Assembly: GCA_963668115.1 (NCBI GenBank)
Contig: OY764147.1
Coordinates: 124,001 to 188,000 of the forward strand
DNA from: Plut-88900 sp963668115
GTDB taxonomy: Bacteria; Chloroflexota; Dehalococcoidia; Plut-88900
DNA length: 64,000 bases
Direction of reading: 5' to 3'
Shown here: positions 26,892 through 36,501 of the stretch, piece by piece
Layout: the number at the start of each line of letters is the position of its first letter
Numbering within the stretch: the first letter of the stretch is position 1
Notes under the pieces: model-generated
Seen by the model: the letters and a program-made list of their open reading frames with translations, nothing else
What the model was told of the DNA's origin: nothing
The model's database searches: none
Made by a program: the position numbers and the translations under genes

Positions 26892-27689
26892 ATGGTCACG
26901 GTGGAAGAAAAGTTTCCCAAGATCCGGGATGGGTTGCTCAACCCGAAAGTCCTGACTGCCGGTGAGGGGCCGCCTGTGGTCTTTCTACACGGGGCGGGGG
27001 GCTTGAGGTGGGGTGGGTTTCTGGATGACTTGGCGTCGGAATTTTCTGTCTATGCGCCTCTTCACCCGGGCCTGCATGACCCGGACGACATCCGAAAAAT
27101 CGATACGCTGTGGGACCTGGTGCTTTACCACTACGACTTGTTCGAGTCATTGGGTCTGGAGTCGCCGGCGGTTATCGGGCACTCGTATGGCGGGATGCTG
27201 GCGGCGGAGATAGCTGCGACGAATCCGAAGAGCGTGAGTAAGCTGGTGCTTATGAATCCGGTCGGGTTCTGGGTGGACGAGCACCCGGTGCTCGACTGGA
27301 CTGCCATGAGCCCCGACGCACTGGTCAATGCGATATTCGCAGATCCGGAGGGTGAAGTCGCCCGGGCATATCTGCAAGTGCCGGAAGATGAGGAGGAATT
27401 CAAGGACTTCACCATTGCCCGGACGTGGGCAATCGCCTGTACATCCAAGTTCACGTGGCCGATACCCGACAAGGGTCTGAAGAACCGGATATACCGGGTG
27501 TCGGCGCCTTCGTTGATCGTATGGGGGAAACAGGATGCGTTGGTGCCGCCTGAGTATGCCAAAGAGTTTTCGGACAGGATGGTGAATACGACGGTGCGGA
27601 CGGAGATGCTGGATGGTGCGGGGCATATGCCGCAGTTTGAGCAACGGAAGAAGGTGTCGGGGCTGGTGGGGGAGTTTTTGCGGAGTTGA
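26892..27689 (+). CDS. Alpha/beta hydrolase
   Basis: A 265-residue hydrolase: VVFLHGAGGLRWGGFLDDLA, the nucleophile elbow GHSYGGMLAAEIAA, WGKQDALVPPEYA for the acid and GAGHMPQFEQ for the His. It follows the luciferase-like gene and precedes a CocE-type hydrolase and probably acts on an ester or lactone formed by the flavoenzyme (inference). A run of ten C follows the stop at 27701-27710. Confidence 0.87.
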   Translation: MVTVEEKFPKIRDGLLNPKVLTAGEGPPVVFLHGAGGLRWGGFLDDLASEFSVYAPLHPGLHDPDDIRKIDTLWDLVLYHYDLFESLGLESPAVIGHSYGGMLAAEIAATNPKSVSKLVLMNPVGFWVDEHPVLDWTAMSPDALVNAIFADPEGEVARAYLQVPEDEEEFKDFTIARTWAIACTSKFTWPIPDKGLKNRIYRVSAPSLIVWGKQDALVPPEYAKEFSDRMVNTTVRTEMLDGAGHMPQFEQRKKVSGLVGEFLRS

Positions 27690-27761
27690 GGAGGTTCGCT
27701 CCCCCCCCCCGGGGAAAGACGCTGCGGTGATATGCTGGATGTTCGTTGTGGTCTGATGCTT

Positions 27762-27791
27762 GAGATTCCTCGCGGGGCATCGGAATGACAG
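27762..27791 (+). repeat. Diverged module B dispersed repeat
   Basis: GATTCCTCGCGGGGCATCGGAATGACAG keeps the GATTCC...GGAATGAC frame of the repeats at 15627 and 16875, with a changed centre. Confidence 0.5.
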
Positions 27792-27813
27792 AGATTTACC
27801 TGGGAGGTGAAGG

Positions 27814-29562
27814 ATGAGTAAGCCGGTTACGGTGAGGGTGGAGCAGGACGTTCCGGCCCGGATGCGGGACGGGACGATTTTGTATAGTGACATCTACCGA
27901 CCCGACACGCCGGGTCGGTATCCTGTGATATTGTGCCGGACTCCCTATAACAAAGATGCGTTCGGGACTCGGGTGAACAGCCTCGACCCGATCCGGGCGG
28001 CAAGAGAGGGATACGCGTTCGTCATGCAGAACGTGCGGGGTCGATACAACTCCCAGGGGACGTTTTACACGTTCAAGAATGAGATAAACGACGGGTACGA
28101 CACGGTGGAATGGGCGGCGTCCCAGGCGTGGTCGTCGGGGGCGGTGGGGATGCATGGGGGGTCGTATGTCGGGGCTACGCAGTGGCTGGCGGCGATATCC
28201 AGACCACCCCATTTGAAGTGCATAATCCCGTCGATAACCAGCGACGATTACTACGAGGGATGGACGTACCAGGGCGGGGCTTATCAGCTCTTCTTCACGC
28301 TGAGCTGGGCTGTCTCGCTGGCGATGGCGAATATCGAACACATCGAACGGGAACACGGGGACGTATCGGCGGACTCAGCACGAATGATGGAAGCCCTGAA
28401 TGACATGGACAGCGCCCTGGCAATGCTGAACTTTGCGGAACACCCACTGTTCAAGAACCCGGCCATGGCGCCTTACTTCAACGACTGGGTGCGGCATTCG
28501 GAGGATGATTCATACTGGAAAACGGTGAACATTCGAGAGCGACATTCGACAATCGAGGTACCTGCCTACAGCATGAGCGGGTGGTTTGATATTTTCCTGG
28601 GTGGAGCTCTCAGAAACTTCACGGGGATGCGGAAGAACGGGGCGACAGAGGCGGCAAGAAATGGGCAACGGTTGTTGGTCGGGCCGTGGTTTCACGATGA
28701 TTCACCAGGGAGCGTGGGCGGTGAAGTGAATTTCGGGCCGAATGCCGATTCAGTCTCCTTTGATTTTCATGGGACGAAACTTCGCTGGTACGACTACTGG
28801 CTGAAGGGCGAGGACAACGGCGTGGGGGAGGAGGACCCGGTTCGGATATTCGTGATGGGGGCCAACGAGTGGCGGAGCGAGAAGGAGTGGCCGCTGGCCC
28901 GGACACGGTATACCGACTACTACCTGCACAGTGGGGGTCGGGCGAACAGTGTGAGGGGTGATGGGAGCCTGAGCACCGAGGCCCCTGGTGACGAGCCCTA
29001 CGACGCGTACCTCTACAACCCGAATAACCCGGTGCCAACCCGGGGCGGAGGTCTGTGCTGCGATGCGGCGTCGTCTCCACCCGGTTCGTTTGATCAAAGC
29101 GCTATTGAGGCTCGGGAGGATGTGCTGGTGTACTCGACGGGGCCGCTGGAGAGTCCCGTAGAGGTGACGGGGCCTCTCACGGTGACACTGTATGCTGCAT
29201 CGTCGGCGGTGGATACGGATTTCACTGCCAAGCTGGTGGACGCCTGCCCGTGCGGCGGGGCGATAAATCTGACGGACGGGATTATCCGGGCGCGGTACCG
29301 GGAGTCGACGGAAGAGGCGAAGCTGATCACGCCGGGCGAGGTGTACGAATACAAGATAGACCTGTGGGCGACGAGCAACCTATTCAAGTCGGGGCACAGG
29401 ATCCGGGTGGAGATATCGAGCAGCAACTTCCCGCGGTTCGACAGGAACCCCAATACGGGGGGTGTGCTGGGTGGGGGGACGGAATCCAAGCCCGCGTCGC
29501 AGACTATACTTCACAATGGCATGTACCCGTCTCGGGTGACTTTGCCTCTTATCCCCGCTTAA
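27814..29562 (+). CDS. CocE/NonD-family hydrolase
   Basis: A 582-residue serine hydrolase, intact, of the same family as the frameshifted gene at 21212-23135. MRDGTILYSDIYRPDTPGRYPVILCRTPYNKDAFG opens the S15 domain, the nucleophile is Ser117 in GMHGGSYVGATQ, the His region is VGPWFHDDSPGS and a C-terminal beta-sandwich starts at about residue 380 (TGPLTVTLYAASSAVDTDF). Members cleave esters or amides. No signal peptide is seen. Confidence 0.88.
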   Translation: MSKPVTVRVEQDVPARMRDGTILYSDIYRPDTPGRYPVILCRTPYNKDAFGTRVNSLDPIRAAREGYAFVMQNVRGRYNSQGTFYTFKNEINDGYDTVEWAASQAWSSGAVGMHGGSYVGATQWLAAISRPPHLKCIIPSITSDDYYEGWTYQGGAYQLFFTLSWAVSLAMANIEHIEREHGDVSADSARMMEALNDMDSALAMLNFAEHPLFKNPAMAPYFNDWVRHSEDDSYWKTVNIRERHSTIEVPAYSMSGWFDIFLGGALRNFTGMRKNGATEAARNGQRLLVGPWFHDDSPGSVGGEVNFGPNADSVSFDFHGTKLRWYDYWLKGEDNGVGEEDPVRIFVMGANEWRSEKEWPLARTRYTDYYLHSGGRANSVRGDGSLSTEAPGDEPYDAYLYNPNNPVPTRGGGLCCDAASSPPGSFDQSAIEAREDVLVYSTGPLESPVEVTGPLTVTLYAASSAVDTDFTAKLVDACPCGGAINLTDGIIRARYRESTEEAKLITPGEVYEYKIDLWATSNLFKSGHRIRVEISSSNFPRFDRNPNTGGVLGGGTESKPASQTILHNGMYPSRVTLPLIPA

Positions 29563-29611
29563 CTGCAATGGATACGCTAAACAGGATGTCCTTACACTAA
29601 AGAGCATGTAA

Positions 29612-31237
29612 ATGAGGTTAATAAAGACGCTATTGGTTGCCTCAATTACCCTAATGGCCGTATTAGCATGCTCTAACGGAACACCCCAAGAAGTGATAGT
29701 GGTAACGGCGACCCCCACAGAGACCGTAGAGACCTCAGAAACACCTACACCGCACCCCAGTGCAACACCCCGTCCTTGGCCATTCAGTGATGCGGAAGGA
29801 GATTGGAATGTGGGAGTTGCAAGCGATCCTCTTACTGGCAGGGATAGCATTGTTGCTAGACTCGAAGGTGAACTCCGTAGCTTCTTACTCGTCGGCTGTT
29901 GGTATGCTGGCAGCGAAGGAGTTGAAGTAGTTGTTGGATTCGACTCCGAGATAGAGGAGGATCGTTTAATCGAGGTTCAATATAGCTTTGATGAAGGTTC
30001 TATCGAAACCGAGCGTTGGCCGCATTGGTCGGCTTCCACGGATAAGAGCGACCTGTTCGCATACTCACAATCGGCAAATGAGTTCATCTATGGAATAATG
30101 AATTCCAAGAAACTATCGATACGTGAAGAAGGGGGACAAACCCTCATCTTTCATGTAGACGGTCTTGCAAACGCGCTTTTCCCGCATCGAGACAAGTGCA
30201 ACTGGATAGGGTCTGATACGAGATCAGAAAAAGTTATTCTCCCGACGCCAACTTCGCAACCTATTACAGTTCCACTTCCCACCACACGTACTTGGCCCGG
30301 CAGTGATTTCCAAGGAGATTGGATTGTAGAGGTTGAACACGACCCAATTACCAATATAGATAAGGTCATCGCTTGGCTCCCCACAACAATAAGGTACTCC
30401 TCGGGCCCCAATCTCTCAGGACTCTTAATTGCTCGCTGTGGATACGTTGGAAGCGAAGATGTTGAAGTAGCTGTCGGCTTCGAAGATGAGCTAAATAGAT
30501 CCTTTTCAGGCGAAGTTCAATATCGTTTTGATCAACGTTCAATTGAAACTGAACAATGGCTTTCTTCCACGACGTACAGGGCACTATTCTCACCCTCGCC
30601 TGAAGATTTCATTTGGCAGATTATGAACTCCTCAAAACTAGTGATACGAGAACCAAATAGACGAACTCTTGAGTTCGATGATGTTAGCGGCCTAGCGAAT
30701 GCACTTTATCCGCATCGCGATAAGTGCGACTGGATAGGCAGTGGTAGACCTTTAACGAAAGTTGATAGCACACCTGTGCCCATCCTGCCCACTGCAACCG
30801 TATCGGCAACTAACACTCCTGTACCCGTAAGCATTGGTGGAGCCCCCCTCCCCGAGGAATGGGATGGCAGCGAAGGAATCGCAGTCACTGAGAGCAGCGC
30901 CGAAATGATCGGTCACGGCGCAGAGGGCCTTGGCGGGACCCTCCACCTGATACAGATTGAACGCAAGACCAAGGTCAGGATCAACCTGGATGGCGTAGGT
31001 TCGGGCCCCTACTCCGCTGCCGTACGTAGAGGCGGCTGCCCCGACGATGGCGCACCGCCTATCGGCCAGTTCGACTACCTCCTTTTTGATGTAGTCGACG
31101 GCGAATCCACCAGCATGGTCAACACCCCTGCCCAGTTCTTCCATTTCAGCCTGGCCTACGTCGTCGTAGTCAATGGCACCGACTTGGAGAACGACCCGGT
31201 GATCTCTTGCGGCAACATCCCTAGCCCTCTGAGATAA
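29612..31237 (+). CDS. Predicted lipoprotein with tandem duplicated domain
   Basis: A 541-residue exported protein. The signal peptide ends with lipobox VLAC (Cys20) and a Thr/Pro-rich linker follows. Two copies of a domain of about 140 residues follow, at about 50-200 and 225-375: both contain GDW.V, DP.T, C.Y.GSE.VEV.VGF, EVQY.FD..SIETE.W, IMNS.KL.IRE, GLANAL.PHRDKC(N/D)WIG. A linker and a third, different beta-rich domain of about 120 residues end the protein. The domain recalls VasI-like beta proteins, but I am not sure. GC content is lower than in neighbours up to about 30.8 kb. Function unknown. Confidence 0.8.
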   Translation: MRLIKTLLVASITLMAVLACSNGTPQEVIVVTATPTETVETSETPTPHPSATPRPWPFSDAEGDWNVGVASDPLTGRDSIVARLEGELRSFLLVGCWYAGSEGVEVVVGFDSEIEEDRLIEVQYSFDEGSIETERWPHWSASTDKSDLFAYSQSANEFIYGIMNSKKLSIREEGGQTLIFHVDGLANALFPHRDKCNWIGSDTRSEKVILPTPTSQPITVPLPTTRTWPGSDFQGDWIVEVEHDPITNIDKVIAWLPTTIRYSSGPNLSGLLIARCGYVGSEDVEVAVGFEDELNRSFSGEVQYRFDQRSIETEQWLSSTTYRALFSPSPEDFIWQIMNSSKLVIREPNRRTLEFDDVSGLANALYPHRDKCDWIGSGRPLTKVDSTPVPILPTATVSATNTPVPVSIGGAPLPEEWDGSEGIAVTESSAEMIGHGAEGLGGTLHLIQIERKTKVRINLDGVGSGPYSAAVRRGGCPDDGAPPIGQFDYLLFDVVDGESTSMVNTPAQFFHFSLAYVVVVNGTDLENDPVISCGNIPSPLR

Positions 31238-31278
31238 ATCTTATACCCGACGCATCTAAAACTTAAGGAGAGAACTTA

Positions 31279-32436
31279 ATGGCCAAGCACCTGCATTTCA
31301 GTGAGGAGGAGTTGGCGGAGCGGAGGAGGAAGACGTGTGAGTCGATGGCAGAGAAGGGGTTGGACGGGCTGCTGATCTTCCGGCAGGAGACGATGTACTA
31401 CCTGACGGGATACGACACTATGGGGTATTCGCAGTTCCAGTGCCTGTACATGGGCGCGGATGGGGACATGACCCTGATAACGAGGTCGGCGGACCTGCGG
31501 CAGTCGGCGTTTACGTCTGTAATCGAGGACGTGCGGATCTGGATGGATAGCGGGGATGCGAACCCGGGTCTGGACGTGAAGAAGGTGCTGGAAGAGAAGA
31601 GGTGCAGGGGGAAGAAGCTGGGGGCAGAACTGGAAGCATGGACGCTTACAGGGCGTCGGTGGGAGATGATGAAAGCTGCGCTGGATGGGTTTTGCGAATG
31701 GGAGGACGCATCGCACCTGGTGAGCGAGATAAGGCTCACTAAGAGCCCGCAGGAGATTGAGTACGTCAGGAAAGCGGCCTCACTTGCGGATGATGCGCTT
31801 GAAGTGGCCTACGACCTGATCGCACCCGGTGTGCCTGAACTTGAACTATTCGCGGGGATGCACGCGGCCATTTTCCGTGGGGGCGGAGACTACCCGGCGG
31901 GTAGGTGGATAATCGGGTCGGGGGAGAGGGCGTTGATGGTGAGGCACATCACGGGCCACGGGGACATTGGAGAGAACGACCAGGTACAGCTGGAGTTCGG
32001 GGCGGCCTACCGGCACTATCACTCGTGCCTCATGCGAACGGCGCTTACAGGGAAATATGACCCGCAGTATGAAAGAATGCACGAGGCCGGTGTGAATGCT
32101 CTGCAGGCAACTCAGGCGGCGGCCAAGCCGGGCAATACCTTTGGCGACGTGTTCGATGCCCATGCCAAGGCTTTCGATGAAGCGGGTTTCAGGGAGCATC
32201 GTCTGAATGCTTGCGGTTACAGTCTCGGGGCTTTGTACCCGCCGACGTGGATGGACTACCCAATGCTGTTTACAGGAAATCCGGTGGTGATCCAGCCGAA
32301 CATGGTGATATTCATGCACATGATCCTGTTGGATAGCACAAGAGGTATTACGATGTCGCCGGGAGAGACGGTCCTGGTAACGGAGTCGGGGGCCGAGAGG
32401 CTTTCGAGGATGCCGTTGGACTTGGTAGTCAAGTAG
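31279..32436 (+). CDS. Pita-bread fold M24-family protein lacking canonical metal ligands
   Basis: A 385-residue protein: a creatinase N-like domain (1-140; LIFRQETMYYLTGYDTMGYSQFQCLYM) and an M24 domain (LTKSPQEIEYVRKAASLADDA onwards). The family's metal-binding Asp pair (usually DLG...SDxTR) reads LEFGAAYRHYHSCLMRT, and the usual IEPG segment reads MHMILL, so most metal ligands are missing. This points to a metal-free member such as creatinase or ectoine hydrolase, not an aminopeptidase. An acyl-CoA carboxylase gene follows 46 bases downstream. Confidence 0.82.
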   Translation: MAKHLHFSEEELAERRRKTCESMAEKGLDGLLIFRQETMYYLTGYDTMGYSQFQCLYMGADGDMTLITRSADLRQSAFTSVIEDVRIWMDSGDANPGLDVKKVLEEKRCRGKKLGAELEAWTLTGRRWEMMKAALDGFCEWEDASHLVSEIRLTKSPQEIEYVRKAASLADDALEVAYDLIAPGVPELELFAGMHAAIFRGGGDYPAGRWIIGSGERALMVRHITGHGDIGENDQVQLEFGAAYRHYHSCLMRTALTGKYDPQYERMHEAGVNALQATQAAAKPGNTFGDVFDAHAKAFDEAGFREHRLNACGYSLGALYPPTWMDYPMLFTGNPVVIQPNMVIFMHMILLDSTRGITMSPGETVLVTESGAERLSRMPLDLVVK

Positions 32437-32482
32437 AGTTCCGAAGAATCAACAATCTGGAAAGTTCTCAGGAGGCGTATCG

Positions 32483-34066
32483 ATGACCCAGGCGTTCACA
32501 TGGGAAAAGGCTAGAGAAGAACTCAGGTACCGTCGGGAGAGGGCGCTGACCCACGGCGGAGATATAGCCGTACAGAAACAGAGGGCTCGGGGTGGGGGGC
32601 TGGTGAGGGAGCGGATAGGGATGCTGGCCGACCCCGATAGCTTCCTGGAAGTGGGGACGATGGCCATCGATCACCGCTACGACTCCCAGGGCAAAGAGCT
32701 GGAGCCGACTCCCGCCAGCTACATCATGGGGCTGGCTGAGGTGGATGGTCGGCCGGTGGCTCTCGGGGGTGAGGACTTCACGGTGAGCGCGGGCCATACA
32801 ATTGGGCTGGACCGGAAGAAGGGCGGCATGGGTGGCTTCCTGGAAGACCTGGCCCACGAGTACCGGATCCCGCTGATGATATTCGTGGAAGGGGTCGGAG
32901 GTGGTGTGGGGATGCAGCAGACCACGGGCCACGCGCCGATTGTTAGCTCGGCGAGCTTTGGCAGGTGTTATCAGTTGCTGGGCGAGGTGCCGGTGATCGC
33001 GGCGGGGATGGGGGCCTGTGCGGGGGGTTCGGCGGGGCGGTTGGTTGTCTCTCACTTTTCGATAATGACCCGGGAAACGGCCTGTGTGTTTGCAGGCGGG
33101 CCGCCAGTGGTCGAAAGGGCGCTGGGGCACAGGGTAAATAAGTTCGACCTCGGGGGAGCGCAGGTCCACACACAGATATCGGGAACCGTCGATAACGTGG
33201 CGGAGGACGAGGCGGACGCGGTCAGGCAGATGAAGCGATTCCTGAGCTATTTCCCGCAGAACGTTTGGGAGATGCCTCCGTTTGTCGAGACGGGGGACCC
33301 GCCGGACAGGCAGGACGACATCCTGTTAAAACTGATACCGGAAGACCGTCGCCAAGCGTACGACTCCCATGACCTGATTGACGTGATATTCGACAGGGGG
33401 TCTTTCTTCGAGATCGGGCCGGACTGGGGAAGGTCGCTGATTGTCGGGCCGGCGAGGATTGGGGGTTATTCCGTGGGGGTTCTGGCAAGCAACCCCATGT
33501 ACATAGGTGGTGCGCTGGATGCCCAGGCGTCCATGAAACAGGCCCGGTTCATTGAGCTGTGCGACACGTTCAACCTTCCCATCGTTTACCTCGTGGATGT
33601 GCCGGGATTCATGATCGGGCCGGCGGCGGAGAGGGAAGGAACTCTGCGGAAGGGGATGAGGGCGCTACAGGCGATGATGGAGTCGACGGTGCCGATGGTG
33701 ACGGTGCACATGAGAAAGGCCTTCGGGATGGCATGCAACTCGACAGCGAACCCCGACCGGCTGCACCTGCGCATAGGCTGGGCCACGGGAGAGTTCGGGG
33801 ACATGCCGGTTGAGGGCGGTGTGTTCGCGGCGTTCCGCCGGGAGATAGAAGCGGCGGACGACCCCGATGCCAAACGCAGCCAGATCGAGGCGAAGCTGCT
33901 TGAAGATTCGTCGCCCTGGAAGACGGCCGAGGCCTTTGGGCTGGAGGAGATGATCGACCCGGTGGAAACGCGGTACTACGTCTACCGGTTCGTGAAAGCT
34001 TCACAGGGGGCTATTCAGAGCGGCCTGCGGCAGGGGCCCAAGCCGAGATTCGGGACTCGGGTGTAG
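32483..34066 (+). CDS. Acyl-CoA carboxylase, carboxyltransferase (beta) subunit
   Basis: A 527-residue carboxyltransferase of the PccB/MccB type with both crotonase-like halves: RERIGMLADPDSFLEVG and GEDFTVSAGHTIG in the N-terminal half with the CoA-site glycines MGACAGGSAG, and IYLVDVPGFMIGP-like segment VYLVDVPGFMIGPAAEREG plus FGMACNSTANP in the C-terminal half. No biotin carboxylase or biotin carrier gene is adjacent, so its partner must lie elsewhere. It could carboxylate propionyl-, methylcrotonyl- or geranyl-CoA, or decarboxylate in reverse. Confidence 0.9.
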   Translation: MTQAFTWEKAREELRYRRERALTHGGDIAVQKQRARGGGLVRERIGMLADPDSFLEVGTMAIDHRYDSQGKELEPTPASYIMGLAEVDGRPVALGGEDFTVSAGHTIGLDRKKGGMGGFLEDLAHEYRIPLMIFVEGVGGGVGMQQTTGHAPIVSSASFGRCYQLLGEVPVIAAGMGACAGGSAGRLVVSHFSIMTRETACVFAGGPPVVERALGHRVNKFDLGGAQVHTQISGTVDNVAEDEADAVRQMKRFLSYFPQNVWEMPPFVETGDPPDRQDDILLKLIPEDRRQAYDSHDLIDVIFDRGSFFEIGPDWGRSLIVGPARIGGYSVGVLASNPMYIGGALDAQASMKQARFIELCDTFNLPIVYLVDVPGFMIGPAAEREGTLRKGMRALQAMMESTVPMVTVHMRKAFGMACNSTANPDRLHLRIGWATGEFGDMPVEGGVFAAFRREIEAADDPDAKRSQIEAKLLEDSSPWKTAEAFGLEEMIDPVETRYYVYRFVKASQGAIQSGLRQGPKPRFGTRV

Positions 34067-34114
34067 GGGCGAGGATAGGTTCCAGCTCGGGGGCCGGAAT
34101 GGCAACGGCAAACT

Positions 34115-35416
34115 CTAAAGAGCGCGGAGAGCCTTGTCTGCGGCGGCCAGCGTCTGCTCTACGTCCTGCTCTGTGTGGGCGGTGGATAGGAACCACTTAC
34201 CGTGCATGTTGGCTCTGACGCCGTTCTCCAGGAGATTCTGGCGGAATCTGACGTACCGTTCGTGGTCTACTTTCTCGTAGAAGGAGCGGTAGTCGGGCAG
34301 GGAGGACTCTGGGGTGAAGGCCATGGTGAAGATGGGGGACGGGCCCTGGACCAGGACGTCTTCCTCGTGCTTCCGGGCCAAGTCTCGGAGGCCGTCCATC
34401 AGCAGATCGCCGATGTGGTGCATGTGACAAATAAGCTCGGCGTCATTGGCCCTGAGGCTGTTGATGGTGGTCTCGGAGGCAGCAAGGGAGACGAGGTTGC
34501 CGCTGGCGGTCCCGGCGTGCATGACCTGACCCTCGGAGACGGGCTGCATGACCTCCCGCTTGCCGGCGACTGCGGAGAAGGGGAATCCTCCTGCCGCAGC
34601 CTTGGCCAGCGTTGTTAAGTCGGGGGTGACTCCGAGGAGCTCCTGAGCGCCGCCGACGGAGAGGCGGAAGCCGGTGATTACCTCGTCGAAGATCAGCAAG
34701 ATACCGTTTTCGTCGCAGAGCTTGCGAACGCCTTCCAGATAGCCGGGCTTGGGAAAGGCGCTGTTGGTGTTGACGGGGACGGCCTCCATGATGATGGCGG
34801 CGATCTCGTCGGGGTGCTGGCGGATTGCATTGGCTACTACATCCAGGTTATTCCAGGGGAGGACGATTACCTCTTCGGCGGAGCCTGGGGACTGGCCCAG
34901 GGACTCGGGGACGGGGAGGGGGGAGTCGTAGGGGCCTGCGTCGTGGACGTTGGGGGCGACGCTGTAGAGGACGGGGTCGGCCCAGCCGTGATAGTGGCCC
35001 TCGAACTTGATTATCAGGGACCGGCCGGTGTAGGCCCGGGCGATCCTGACTGCGGCCAGGACTGCCTCGGTACCCGAGCTGCCGTAGCGCACCATCTCGG
35101 CTGAAGGCACTGTTTCGGCGATTAGCTCAGCTACCTTGATTTCCAGATCGTGCTGGCCGGCAAACATCTGCCCGCGGTCGAGCACATCACGGACGGAGTC
35201 GAGGAGGAAGTCGGGGGAGTGGCCGAAGATGGCAGCACCATTGCCCATGAAGTAGTCGATGAACTCGTTGCCGTCCACGTCGTAGAGCCGGGAGCCCTTG
35301 CCATGGTCAAAGAACAGGGGGACGGGGAGTTCTCCGCGGCGGTGGTGGCTGCTGACGCCTCCTGCGAGGGACTGGCTGGACCGCTTGTGGAGCTCGACGG
35401 ACTTCTGGAAATTCAT
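34115..35416 (-). CDS. Class III aminotransferase, glutamate-1-semialdehyde aminomutase-like
   Basis: A 433-residue PLP enzyme. LAGGVSSHHRRGELPVPLFFDHGKGSRLYDVDGNEFIDYFMGNGAAIFGH is the typical HemL-like opening, YGSSGTEAVLAAVRIARAYTGR the PLP phosphate region, IFDEVITGFR carries the cofactor Asp and TLAKAAAGGFPFSAVAGK the Schiff-base Lys. With no other haem genes nearby and a long N-terminus, it may be one of the HemL paralogues acting on other amino acids. It is followed at 35423 (upstream on the minus strand) by a ROK-family gene, so they may be co-transcribed. Confidence 0.85.
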   Translation of the reverse strand: MNFQKSVELHKRSSQSLAGGVSSHHRRGELPVPLFFDHGKGSRLYDVDGNEFIDYFMGNGAAIFGHSPDFLLDSVRDVLDRGQMFAGQHDLEIKVAELIAETVPSAEMVRYGSSGTEAVLAAVRIARAYTGRSLIIKFEGHYHGWADPVLYSVAPNVHDAGPYDSPLPVPESLGQSPGSAEEVIVLPWNNLDVVANAIRQHPDEIAAIIMEAVPVNTNSAFPKPGYLEGVRKLCDENGILLIFDEVITGFRLSVGGAQELLGVTPDLTTLAKAAAGGFPFSAVAGKREVMQPVSEGQVMHAGTASGNLVSLAASETTINSLRANDAELICHMHHIGDLLMDGLRDLARKHEEDVLVQGPSPIFTMAFTPESSLPDYRSFYEKVDHERYVRFRQNLLENGVRANMHGKWFLSTAHTEQDVEQTLAAADKALRAL

Positions 35417-35422
35417 ACCTGT

Positions 35423-36415
35423 TCACTCCTCAACACTTGATGCCTGACAAGCCAATTCTTCGGCGAGGACGAGGGCCCCGATCAATGATACATCGTCGCC
35501 GAGGTTGCTGATGGTCAAGCGCAAGGATTTTTCATGGAGGGGGAAGATGTGATCGCGGCAGGTACTGAAGGCGGGGTCCAGGAGACGGGGGCCCATTTGG
35601 GTGAGGCCACCACCTACTATCACAATTTCGGGGTTGAGGACGTCGACTACTGCGGCCAAGCCGATGCCGGTGAAGTAGGCGGCATTGTCGAGTATTCGGT
35701 TGGCAAGGGAGTCGCCGGACTGGGCCGCCCGGAAAACGACCTCTGCATCCAGGGCGGAAGGTTGTAAGTTAGACAGGGTGGTATGTTGATCATGGTGGAT
35801 GAGGCGAAGAGCCTCCTTGCGTATTGCAGAACCGGAAGCCAAAGCTTCCCAGCAGCCCTTTCGACCGCAGCCGCAAAGGGGGCCATCGGCTATCAATTTG
35901 ATATGCCCCACTTCTCCAGCGGCACCCCGGGCGCCGCGAACCAGTCGATCATCGGATATGATTCCAGCGCCGATGCCCGTGCTAAGGGTGACGTATGCCA
36001 AGTGCTTCGTGCCCTTCCCTAGGCCAACCCTGTGTTCGGCGATGGCTGCTGCGTTGGCGTCATTTTCGAGAATCACGGGTACGCCCAAGGCATTTTGAAG
36101 CATGTCTCGAAGGGGTACAGTGTTGTATAGAGGCAAGTTGGGTGGGTCGACGAGAGCACCTGCGACGGTGTCTACGGGACCGGGAGAGGAGACGCCAATA
36201 GCAATAGCGGAACTGACAGCGACCTGGGAGAGCAGGTCGCTATACATGTCTTTAATGGCATGGACCATGGCATCGGGGGGTTGGTTGGCAGGGGAGGGGC
36301 GTCGGGTCTTGGCGAGGATAGAGGTCGGGGAGTTGGCCAAAGCGGCGCGGAGAGCTGTGCCGCCGATGTCGACACCGAGAATGAGGCGACTACGGTTGTA
36401 TTCGTGGGAAGTCAT
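35423..36415 (-). CDS. ROK-family sugar kinase
   Basis: A 330-residue kinase of the glucokinase/ROK family. LILGVDIGGTALRAAL is the ATP site, NDANAAAIAEHRVGLG the sugar region with catalytic Asp, STGIGAGIISDDRLVRGARGAAGEVGH follows, and CGCGRKGCWEALASG is the structural zinc motif. I start at ATG 36413-36415 (MTSHEYNRSR); the longer frame adds a Pro-rich stretch that does not look like protein. It ends 6 bases before the start of the HemL-like gene on the same strand. Confidence 0.88.
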   Translation of the reverse strand: MTSHEYNRSRLILGVDIGGTALRAALANSPTSILAKTRRPSPANQPPDAMVHAIKDMYSDLLSQVAVSSAIAIGVSSPGPVDTVAGALVDPPNLPLYNTVPLRDMLQNALGVPVILENDANAAAIAEHRVGLGKGTKHLAYVTLSTGIGAGIISDDRLVRGARGAAGEVGHIKLIADGPLCGCGRKGCWEALASGSAIRKEALRLIHHDQHTTLSNLQPSALDAEVVFRAAQSGDSLANRILDNAAYFTGIGLAAVVDVLNPEIVIVGGGLTQMGPRLLDPAFSTCRDHIFPLHEKSLRLTISNLGDDVSLIGALVLAEELACQASSVEE

Positions 36416-36501
36416 GGGTAAGGAGGGGGGTGGGGGCGGGCGGGGGCGAGGATGGCGCATTATATCATTGAGGCCGAGACAAAGAAGAAAGGGAGCGGGG
36501 C

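Noticed and set aside
27701..27710. Run of ten C as a possible phase-variation tract
   Set aside because: It lies after a stop codon and about 100 bases before the next gene, so it cannot switch a reading frame; it may also be an assembly artefact.
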